This document shows positions 1 through 5,579 of a DNA stretch of 6,944 bases, piece after piece. Every line of letters begins with the position of its first letter. Position 1 is the first letter of the stretch. Location: the NCBI GenBank assembly GCA_026389655.1, contig JAPLHL010000245.1, positions 1-6,944 of the forward strand, in the 5' to 3' direction. The notes beneath the pieces are model-generated. The model was given only the letters and a program-made list of their open reading frames with translations, made no database searches and was not told the DNA's origin. The translations under genes and the position numbers were made by a program. Source of the DNA: Chloroflexota bacterium. GTDB lineage: Bacteria; Chloroflexota; Dehalococcoidia; GIF9; UBA5629.

Positions 1-960
1 GGTAAAGGAGAGTTTATCGCCCCTGATCCGGACAAATTCAGGGAATGGGTGCGTACCCATAAGTCACGCGAGCTGAAAAGCAAACTCATGTCCGAACATG
101 ATGCCATTGCCAAATTTGTAAGCGATGGTGATTCCCTGGTCTACGATATGAATTATGCCAAAAGGGGACCCGCTGCATTAATTCGTGAGATCATCCGTCA
201 GAAAAAGAAGGACCTGTGGGTTTCGACCAAGTACAGTTTTCTTGAACCTTCTTTGCTGATTCAAGGGGGCTGCGTGAGCCGGCTTGATATCGGCTGGTTT
301 TTTCATGGCAGCTATGGGTGCAAGGCCATAGCAGAAGGCAAGGTAAAAATAGTCGAATGGAGTAATAGTGCAATCGTCCAGCGAATGCTTGCCGGCGCTA
401 TGGGCATACCTTTCATGCCCGCACGCTACCTCGGTGGAACTGATATTTTCGAACATTCAGGAGCTAAAATAGTAAAAGATCCATATACGGGGATGAATAT
501 AGTGCTTCTGCCTGCACTTAACGCTGATGTGGCCTTGATACATGCCTATCAGTGTGATGAGTACGGGAATGCGCGTATCTTCGGCGCAGGTTTTTCTCCA
601 ACAGAGTGTGCAGGCTGCGCAAAGAAAGTTATTATCTCCACGGAGGAAATTATCAGTAACGAGGACATCAGGCGCGCACCGGGCCTTACCACTATACCGC
701 ATTATCTTGTGGATGCCGTAGTACATTTGCCCTTCGGTTCTTATCCGGGAACGGTGCCAGGCGTGTATACCCTTGATTCCGAAGCAATTATGGAATTATT
801 CTTTGTAGACCACGGCATATCAGGAGATTGGGATACTTATATGGATAAATGGGTTTACAGTTTATCATCGCATTTCGATATGCTGGAAAAGCGTGTCACC
901 GGTAAAAAGCTGGCCGAGTTGATAATGGCAGAAAAAGTGAAGGAAGGATTCCGGGCATGA
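1..960 (+). CDS. CoA-transferase subunit A, glutaconate/IpdA type, 5'-partial
   Basis: This is the alpha subunit of a family I CoA-transferase, a cytoplasmic heteromer that moves CoA between acyl-CoA and a free acid. The frame is open from base 1 to the TGA at 958-960 (319 residues). A GTG at 49 could serve as a start, but no Shine-Dalgarno precedes it. The codons before it read GKGEFIAPDPDKFREW, which resembles the N-terminal lead of related subunits, so I treat the gene as cut by the window edge. Matches to glutaconate CoA-transferase A, counted from base 1: GIPFMP near 135-140; NADVALIHAYQCDEYGNARI at 174-193 (family: VDVAIIHAQQ..G..RI); STEEIISNEDIRR at 213-225 (family: CEEIISDEEIRR); VDAVVHLPFGSYPG at 237-250. 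It overlaps subunit B by 4 bases, implying translational coupling. Family is secure; substrate is unknown. It could instead be an IpdA-like ring-opening hydrolase subunit. Confidence 0.93.
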   Translation, partial: GKGEFIAPDPDKFREWVRTHKSRELKSKLMSEHDAIAKFVSDGDSLVYDMNYAKRGPAALIREIIRQKKKDLWVSTKYSFLEPSLLIQGGCVSRLDIGWFFHGSYGCKAIAEGKVKIVEWSNSAIVQRMLAGAMGIPFMPARYLGGTDIFEHSGAKIVKDPYTGMNIVLLPALNADVALIHAYQCDEYGNARIFGAGFSPTECAGCAKKVIISTEEIISNEDIRRAPGLTTIPHYLVDAVVHLPFGSYPGTVPGVYTLDSEAIMELFFVDHGISGDWDTYMDKWVYSLSSHFDMLEKRVTGKKLAELIMAEKVKEGFRA

Positions 961-1775
961 GCGAAGAAATTAGTTTTACACAAACTGAATGTATTATATG
1001 CTCCACTGCAAACGCCATAGAAGGTGATAAGTCCTATTGGGTTGCCATCGGCGGCACACCCATGGTAGCAGTATTACTGGCCCGTAAACAACGTTGCCCG
1101 AATGTCCTTTATATGATTGAAGAGGGTTATATATCGCCTACCACTCCTCACTATAATTTCGCTTTTACCGGGGCAGGCAGCGATCCAACGTACAGGTCAG
1201 TATGCTGGACAGGCATCAACACGCTGACTACGCACTGCGGGGGAGGCTACTACGATTATGGTATCCTTGATTCCTTACAAATAGATCAGTATGGCAATCT
1301 CAACACGACCATGCTTGGCGATAGTTGGGAGCATCCTAAGCGCAGGTTCGGAGGTGCAGGCGGGGCGACCGAAATCGCTTCACTGTGCTGGAGGACTATT
1401 GTCCTGACTGAAATCAGCAAGCAAAAATTCCCGGCTAAAGTCGATTTCATTTCATCACCAGGTTTCCTGGATGGCTCTCCACACGCTCGCGAGAAGGTGG
1501 GCCTTCCCCTTAATACCGGGCCATGGAGGGTTTTTACGGACAAGGCTAACTTCGGTTTTGATGAAAAAACGCACCGAATGAAGCTGCTGTCTGTCGCACC
1601 ATGGTCGAGTGTTGATGAGGTACGTTCGTTACTCGGTTTTGAACCGGTAATCGCAGAGCATTTAGAACCGTTTGAAGTGCCTACAGAAGAGCAATTAACG
1701 CTTTTGAGAACGGAACTTGAACCATCTGGGACAGTTATCCATAAGGGAGATTGGATTACCTATAAACCTGAATAA
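957..1775 (+). CDS. CoA-transferase subunit B, glutaconate/IpdB type
   Basis: This is the beta subunit, partner of the gene just upstream; its ATG lies in the ATGA overlap at 957-960. At 272 residues it is close to the family's usual length of about 265. Segments match Acidaminococcus glutaconate CoA-transferase B as I recall it: LQIDQYGNLNTTMLGD at about 106-121; RFGGAGGATEIAS near 130-142; a VDFISSPGFLDG block; and a GLP...TDK...FDEKTHRMKL stretch. In true family I CoA-transferases this subunit carries the glutamate that forms the glutamyl-CoA intermediate (Glu54 in the Acidaminococcus enzyme, in VESG). Here the aligned stretch is IEEG, giving Glu55 as candidate. That favours real CoA transfer over the ring-opening hydrolase chemistry of mycobacterial IpdAB, which lacks this residue. 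The acyl substrate is not predictable. A hairpin follows 31 bases after the stop. Confidence 0.94.
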   Translation: MSEEISFTQTECIICSTANAIEGDKSYWVAIGGTPMVAVLLARKQRCPNVLYMIEEGYISPTTPHYNFAFTGAGSDPTYRSVCWTGINTLTTHCGGGYYDYGILDSLQIDQYGNLNTTMLGDSWEHPKRRFGGAGGATEIASLCWRTIVLTEISKQKFPAKVDFISSPGFLDGSPHAREKVGLPLNTGPWRVFTDKANFGFDEKTHRMKLLSVAPWSSVDEVRSLLGFEPVIAEHLEPFEVPTEEQLTLLRTELEPSGTVIHKGDWITYKPE

Positions 1776-1806
1776 GTTATGCTGGTTGATCTGATTAATT
1801 GCCTGA

Positions 1807-1840
1807 TAGTGAGGGGAGCTGTTTTCAGTTCCCCCCACTA
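1807..1840. terminator. Hairpin between convergent genes, likely terminator
   Basis: A 14-bp stem (arms 1807-1820 and 1827-1840) has a 6-base loop, GTTTTC, and only one mismatch (A1811 with C1836) and one G-T pair (G1818 with T1829). The core is GGGG against CCCC. It sits 31 bases after the subunit B stop and 52 bases past the stop of the convergent flavin oxidoreductase gene. A run of T is missing on either side, so it is not a textbook intrinsic terminator. Position and stability suggest it ends or protects both transcripts. The remainder of the 117-base gap shows nothing else. Confidence 0.6.
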
Positions 1841-1892
1841 CTATGATTGTCCAAATTGTAGGCTTTGCTCATTTTGCTCCCATCCTTAGAAC

Positions 1893-2882
1893 CTAGCGGC
1901 TGGCTGACATTTCAGCCAAAATAGAGTGTTCCTTTTTAATGAACTCCTCTGCCTCCGACATGATCCTGTCTACCAGTACTTTCACTGTTGGCAGGTCCTC
2001 GCAAGCGCCGACCACCTGGCCCGCGACGAAAATACCCTCTTTCATATCACCGTCATAGATGCCTTTTATAGCACGGTAGCTGAAGGCGGCCTGACGCGCC
2101 TGGGTCCAAATAGGATGACTTTCTTCTGCAGTCATCATTTTGACGCTCATGCCTATGAATTGACCCCAACTCAAATTGAGCATCTGCTTTATCTGGAGAG
2201 CGCCGCGTATGGCCTCAGCCAGGGGGAACCTGCTCCTAGCCAATCGCTCGGTAACCGGGGTCTTTAACATCCTGGACGGCAGCCCATCGAACCTGTTACT
2301 GCGTAGTGTATCGTTCTCGCTGGCTTTCAGGCAGTACTGTTTGAAATTATTGTGCACCGGGCTTTCCTGGGTCATAGCGAAACGTGTACCCATCGATATG
2401 CCGCTGGCGCCGAGGGCGAGCGCTGCAATCAGGCCGCCGCCGTTCTGATAGCCGCCGGCAGATATTACCGGTATGTGGACCTTACTGGCGACGAGGGGCA
2501 ACAGTACCAGGGTCGTAGCCTCTTCGCCGTGCGCTGCTGCTTCAAGCCCGGTAATTACGATGGCGTCACAACCCAATTCCTGCGCTTTTATGGCATGTTT
2601 TACGGTAGCTGTAGTTCCCAGTACCTTGCCGCCGTAAGCATGTACCTGGTCGATGAACCATGGCTTGCCCAGTGTGTAATTGATCACAGGTACCTTTTCT
2701 TCCATGGCTACTTCGATCGTTTCTTTGGCAATTGGCCCCAGATTAAGTATCTGGTTGATACCAAAGGGCTTGTCAGTCAATTCCCTGATTTCCCGGATAT
2801 TCTTCCTGGCTTCTTCCGGTGTGCATCTGGCAGTGGCGAAGATACCCAGTCCTCCGGCGTTGCATCCGAACAATTCAGTCAT
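1893..2882 (-). CDS. Nitronate monooxygenase / FabK-like flavin oxidoreductase, N-terminus abnormal
   Basis: This is a TIM-barrel FMN enzyme of the nitronate monooxygenase (2-nitropropane dioxygenase)/FabK/IpdC family, 329 residues from the ATG at 2882. Visible blocks are NAGGLGIFA (8-16), LTDKPFGIN (35-43), GLEAAAHGEE (112-121, with His118 where the family has its catalytic histidine in EAGGH), ISAGGYQNGGG (140-150, FMN phosphate loop), GASGISMGTRF (158-168) and a C-terminal AGQVVG...DLPTVKVLVDRI segment. Relatives start KTR(I/L)TELLG, then have some 20-25 residues with YPIxQGGM before NAGGLG. Here MTELFGC runs straight into NAGGLG. The codons just upstream read I-K-T-P, and the Shine-Dalgarno fits a start at ATA 2894 (333 residues) or ATT 2897, not ATG 2882. 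Substrate may be a CoA thioester, as for mycobacterial IpdC beside IpdAB. Family sure; activity in doubt. Confidence 0.9.
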   Translation of the reverse strand: MTELFGCNAGGLGIFATARCTPEEARKNIREIRELTDKPFGINQILNLGPIAKETIEVAMEEKVPVINYTLGKPWFIDQVHAYGGKVLGTTATVKHAIKAQELGCDAIVITGLEAAAHGEEATTLVLLPLVASKVHIPVISAGGYQNGGGLIAALALGASGISMGTRFAMTQESPVHNNFKQYCLKASENDTLRSNRFDGLPSRMLKTPVTERLARSRFPLAEAIRGALQIKQMLNLSWGQFIGMSVKMMTAEESHPIWTQARQAAFSYRAIKGIYDGDMKEGIFVAGQVVGACEDLPTVKVLVDRIMSEAEEFIKKEHSILAEMSASR

Positions 2883-2903
2883 TGGTGTCTTTATAATTGC
2901 GCT

Positions 2904-2910
2904 TCTCCTT
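2904..2910 (-). promoter_or_regulatory. Ribosome binding site of the flavin oxidoreductase gene
   Basis: AAGGAGA on the minus strand is the only good Shine-Dalgarno upstream of this gene. From the end of AGGAG it is 22 bases to the ATG at 2882, 10 to ATA at 2892-2894 and 7 to ATT at 2895-2897. An in-frame TGA at 2914-2916 prevents any start further upstream. The site therefore argues for a non-ATG start. Confidence 0.6.
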
Positions 2911-2942
2911 TTTCACGTAATATGCATTTTTTATAATCGGTT

Positions 2943-2972
2943 ATTATATGGTCGATTTGGCTGTCTTGAAAA
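2943..2972 (-). promoter_or_regulatory. Candidate sigma-70 promoter for the flavin oxidoreductase gene
   Basis: On the minus strand the gap between the CrtC-like gene and this gene holds a perfect TATAAT (2943-2948). Eighteen bases upstream is TTTTCA (2967-2972), four of six matches to the -35 consensus. Transcription would begin near 2935, leaving a leader of about 40 bases containing the Shine-Dalgarno. The 195-base gap between the genes fits a separate promoter. Judged by eye only. Confidence 0.4.
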
Positions 2973-3077
2973 CGTCGGGTACATGACCACCCTGAGAGAG
3001 TCGATTATTCGGCATTTAGTACACCTTAACTTCGCCTTTAACCAGTTCCCTGTAATTGTACTTAACCTACCGGGGCG

Positions 3078-3992
3078 TCACCTGAATATGAAACGTTCGT
3101 AGATACCTTGACCATGTACATGGTCAGATGACTGCCCTATTGATACGCTTCCTTCATAATCAGCCAAAAAGCGACCGTAATCAGCCCGAATAAGAGGATC
3201 CTTCGATAGTCTCATTGCCTCAACTACATTTATGGCATTCAATTTATACTCTAACTTAATATCATCCTGCTCGACATTCAGTTTTATCTTTTTGGCGTAA
3301 GGACTCAATAATTCCTCATGAGATGCTTCTTCTTCGACGGCAAACTGGTATTTATCGGTATCCAATAGTGTGCATTGGTTATCCGCAAGATAAAGCATAC
3401 GCTGTTCACTGTTATCGGTCTGGTAAATTTTATAAAAAATCGCCGTGTATTTACTATCGCTTAAACGACCCCAGTACCATCCGTTACAGCAATCTGACAG
3501 TAAGGCGTTGCCCCAATTGTGATCGTGGTATCCACTGCCTTCCACAGGGATAGTTGTTCCATTTAAATGGAGTGTGCCTTTAACGTTCGCTCTTGGACAT
3601 GCAATGATCCATCCCTGTATCATGTCCGACGTAGGGTAGAGAAGGCCGTTATTATGCTTCCATCCGGGTACCTGGGGTTCGAATGTGAGTTCGCATCCCA
3701 CTCCTTTGGTAAGCATGGAGAGCGAATAAACAGCGCCCTGTTGCCGGACATAGCTATCCTTCATCGTTACGTCACATATATCTGGTTTTGCCTGGCACTC
3801 AACGGGATTTATCACACGCAAACCTGAGTGACGCTTGCCTTCGGGAGTATAGATGTACATTTGAATGGAAGGAAGATGGGGAGTTAGCGCGGCATTACGC
3901 CAGTGCCAGATTGCCACGCATGAATAGCCGTTGGTAAACCTTGCATCAAAGTACCACCATTCATAGTAATGTTCGTTTTCATAAGGATGCAA
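3078..3992 (-). CDS. CrtC/AttH-type lipocalin-fold protein
   Basis: This 304-residue protein (from TTG 3992) is a member of the CrtC (hydroxyneurosporene synthase, carotenoid 1,2-hydratase)/AttH family, built of two lipocalin-like barrels. Signatures are EWWYFDARF (11-19) with WHWRN (30-33) close behind, and EGSGYHDHNWG (151-161) followed by GWYWGRL (171-177). The histidine and aspartate of GYHDHNWG are the conserved, probably catalytic core. I see no signal peptide or membrane span. TTG 3992 has no ribosome binding site. AGGAGG at 4040-4045 instead points to ATA 4032-4034, adding 14 residues ending YLDSDDG before LHPYENE (318 residues). No other carotenoid gene is present, so carotenoid hydration is only one option; the family also includes cyclases and proteins of unknown role. 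It lies after the binding-protein gene, beyond a hairpin. Family likely, function unknown. Confidence 0.82.
   Translation of the reverse strand: MHPYENEHYYEWWYFDARFTNGYSCVAIWHWRNAALTPHLPSIQMYIYTPEGKRHSGLRVINPVECQAKPDICDVTMKDSYVRQQGAVYSLSMLTKGVGCELTFEPQVPGWKHNNGLLYPTSDMIQGWIIACPRANVKGTLHLNGTTIPVEGSGYHDHNWGNALLSDCCNGWYWGRLSDSKYTAIFYKIYQTDNSEQRMLYLADNQCTLLDTDKYQFAVEEEASHEELLSPYAKKIKLNVEQDDIKLEYKLNAINVVEAMRLSKDPLIRADYGRFLADYEGSVSIGQSSDHVHGQGIYERFIFR
3109..3126. repeat. 18-bp perfect palindrome inside the CrtC-like gene
   Basis: TGACCATGTACATGGTCA reads the same on both strands with no central gap. It lies in the 3' end of the CrtC-like coding region, where it encodes the DHVHG part of SDHVHGQG. 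It looks like a dimeric regulator's operator or an accident of His-Val-His codons; it is about 215 bases upstream of the flavin oxidoreductase start. Confidence 0.5.
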
Positions 3993-4039
3993 GCCGTCGT
4001 CACTATCTAAATAAGTCGATATCAGCTTTGATATGATAA

Positions 4040-4045
4040 CCTCCT
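4040..4045 (-). promoter_or_regulatory. Ribosome binding site of the CrtC-like gene
   Basis: AGGAGG on the minus strand is a near-consensus Shine-Dalgarno. Five bases later comes ATA (4032-4034), in frame with the CrtC-like gene; ATC (4035-4037) is two bases away. The next usable start, TTG 3992, is 47 bases off and has no site of its own. An in-frame TAG at 4047-4049 rules out an earlier start. This decides where the gene probably begins. Confidence 0.55.
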
Positions 4046-4084
4046 GCTACGTGAATTGTACCTCTCTCCGGTTTGTAAATCCTC

Positions 4085-4114
4085 ATAATATCGCATATCT
4101 TATGAGATGAACAA
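4085..4114 (-). promoter_or_regulatory. Weak candidate promoter for the CrtC-like gene
   Basis: On the minus strand TATTAT (4085-4090, five of six matches to the -10 consensus) lies 18 bases after TTGTTC (4109-4114, only three of six). It sits between the hairpin that follows the binding-protein gene and the Shine-Dalgarno of the CrtC-like gene, where a promoter would be expected. Part of it also forms a 7-bp inverted repeat (4082-4088 with 4100-4106). Weak support; the gene could instead be read through from upstream. Confidence 0.25.
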
Positions 4115-4130
4115 TATCTGATTTGTATAT

Positions 4131-4169
4131 AGAGAAAGTGGGTTGATGTTTCCTATTCCCACTTTCTCT
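4131..4169 (-). terminator. Perfect 12-bp hairpin after the binding-protein gene
   Basis: AGAGAAAGTGGG (4131-4142) and its exact complement (4158-4169) enclose a 15-base loop. It starts 10 bases past the TGA of the substrate-binding protein gene, the usual place for a terminator or an mRNA 3' stabiliser. On the minus strand the stem is followed by ATATACAAAT, without a U run, so termination may be partial. Such hairpins behind binding-protein genes are known to raise their transcript level over that of flanking genes. Confidence 0.6.
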
Positions 4170-4179
4170 GGATAATTTT

Positions 4180-5493
4180 TCACTTACAGCTGGCTGGAAT
4201 ATCTTTTCCATTAGGTGGCATTAACGCGGGTACATTCAGATACCATTTCTTTAGTGATTGCGGAAGAGTATCCATGCTTTTTCCATCCCATCCCTCGATA
4301 AGGTCTAACCTGACCTTATCACTTCCATCCAGTTTGACCATGGAAGTATTATTTATCCAAGTGATTGAAGTAGTGCCTCCTAAAGGTGTAAAGTCTTTTA
4401 TAGCTCCATCGCAGAGGGTTTGATAGCAGGCTTCTCCATTTATTTTTTCCACGCCGACACCGGAAGCCGTTTTTCTAATAACTTGCGCAATAACATCACC
4501 CCAGTACCATCCTGCCATATAAGTCACAGTATCCTTAGAATACTTTCTGGCAAGTTGGGCGTCCTTAATCTGCTGCGGAAATTCGTCGAAAAATCTGACA
4601 CCGATACTTAACGAGCCATTATTATTGGCCTGATCAGGCAATACCTTGGCCACCTCCATCATATTCATAGCAGTATGCCCGACAGCCACGAACGGGTCTT
4701 CCATACCCAGGTCCTTGGCTTTCTTGAGACAAGCTATCCAGGTAGGAGGCATAAGCCATTCGGCTACAAAATCAGTATTACCTTTCATACGTGTGAGCTG
4801 AGGTGTAACATCGGAGGCAGTTAGCGCCACTTTCTCAACATTAAACTCTATACCAAGTGATTTAACATAGCACATAGTTTTTTGTTCTGCGGGCTGGCCA
4901 TCGTACATGACAATAGTCATGCGCGGCGGCCTGTTCTGATAGTGATCACGGATCCAACTTATATCACTGTCTGGTTTCCAATTAGCCATGACCCAATCCG
5001 CATAAGCTCCAAGCTGGCCTTCGTAGCTTGGCTGGCAACCGAAATACCATCCAGGAGGATTGAACAATCCTGAAAATGAACCCGAGTCGATAACCGGTAT
5101 CTTGTATTTTTCTCCCGATTGCTTGATAAGGGCGTTGAAAAGCAAGGCCTGCCCACCGTTTGATAACACGGGTTTGGGAGTTCCCGTGAACGCTTCTTTG
5201 CTCATTGCTGCCGCCCTGCTTATGTCCATAGCATGATCGTACATTTTGATATCGAGAGTGACTCCTGGTATATAGTTGGTCTCATTACTCCATTTTACGA
5301 AATCCAATACACCGTCCATCGCAGGACCAGTCGAGCTTGCATAAGATCCACTGGCATCTCCAAAATAGGTTATGCGAAGTGTGACCTTTGTTTTTTCGGG
5401 TTGCGCAGGCGCTGCAGCGCACCCAAAAGTTAAAGCTAATATTATAACTAATACTATTACCCGGATCAGGTATTTATATGCTGTACCCTTCAT
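4180..5493 (-). CDS. ABC transporter substrate-binding lipoprotein, Liv type
   Basis: This is the solute-binding protein of a branched-chain-amino-acid type (HAAT) ABC transporter, with a type I periplasmic fold, 437 residues. I start it at ATG 5493, with GAGG nine bases upstream; TTG 5514 would add seven residues without a ribosome binding site. The N-terminus has Lys-Tyr-Lys, a hydrophobic stretch (about 9-23) and Cys25 in LALTFGC, a degenerate lipobox, then an Ala/Pro/Gln linker. The protein is thus probably tethered to the membrane. The mature part opens with TLRITYFGDASGSY...GPAMDGVLDFVKW, the first strand and helix of this fold. Ligands of such proteins range from amino acids to aromatic and dicarboxylic acids. 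The livM gene upstream and an acyl-CoA ligase suggest a carboxylic acid, which is inference. It follows livM by 86 bases, an interval holding a six-codon frame. Confidence 0.9.
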   Translation of the reverse strand: MKGTAYKYLIRVIVLVIILALTFGCAAAPAQPEKTKVTLRITYFGDASGSYASSTGPAMDGVLDFVKWSNETNYIPGVTLDIKMYDHAMDISRAAAMSKEAFTGTPKPVLSNGGQALLFNALIKQSGEKYKIPVIDSGSFSGLFNPPGWYFGCQPSYEGQLGAYADWVMANWKPDSDISWIRDHYQNRPPRMTIVMYDGQPAEQKTMCYVKSLGIEFNVEKVALTASDVTPQLTRMKGNTDFVAEWLMPPTWIACLKKAKDLGMEDPFVAVGHTAMNMMEVAKVLPDQANNNGSLSIGVRFFDEFPQQIKDAQLARKYSKDTVTYMAGWYWGDVIAQVIRKTASGVGVEKINGEACYQTLCDGAIKDFTPLGGTTSITWINNTSMVKLDGSDKVRLDLIEGWDGKSMDTLPQSLKKWYLNVPALMPPNGKDIPASCK

Positions 5494-5537
5494 TAATTTC
5501 AACCTCACAATCAAAAATTTTGAAATAATTCAGCTTG

Positions 5538-5558
5538 TCACACAGGCAATATTATCAT
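5538..5558 (-). other. Six-codon minicistron with strong ribosome binding site
   Basis: In the minus-strand gap after livM, AAAGGAGG (5565-5572) is followed six bases later by ATG (5556-5558). The frame reads M-I-I-L-P-V and stops at TGA. It is out of frame with the binding-protein gene, whose own ATG is 44 bases past this stop and has a poorer ribosome binding site. It may be a leader peptide tuning translation of that gene, or the relic of an earlier gene start. The translation signals are plain; a function is not shown. Confidence 0.4.
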
Positions 5559-5579
5559 GTGGGACCTCCTTTGAGACCG

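Noticed and set aside
1776..1892. Possible small gene or RNA in the gap between the convergent genes
   Set aside because: Apart from the hairpin I see no ribosome binding site with a frame, and no RNA-like structure.
1901..1918. A 7-bp stem with a 4-base loop at the 3' end of the flavin oxidoreductase gene
   Set aside because: It is inside the coding region, short and followed by no U run on the minus strand. The larger hairpin at 1807-1840 is the better terminator candidate.
2352..2936. A 194-codon open frame on the plus strand opposite the flavin oxidoreductase gene
   Set aside because: The minus-strand frame carries clear NMO-family motifs over its whole length. The plus-strand peptide is Cys-, Tyr- and Phe-rich with no recognisable domain and no good ribosome binding site.
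3468..4512. A 15-base exact repeat, ACCCCAGTACCATCC, at 3468-3482 and 4498-4512
   Set aside because: Both copies encode the peptide G-W-Y-W-G in frame, in the CrtC-like and the binding protein. Shared amino acids plus chance codon choice explain it; flanks do not match.
5511..5523. AT-rich near-palindrome TCAAAAATTTTGA upstream of the binding-protein gene
   Set aside because: Short and low in complexity; such patterns are common in AT-rich gaps.
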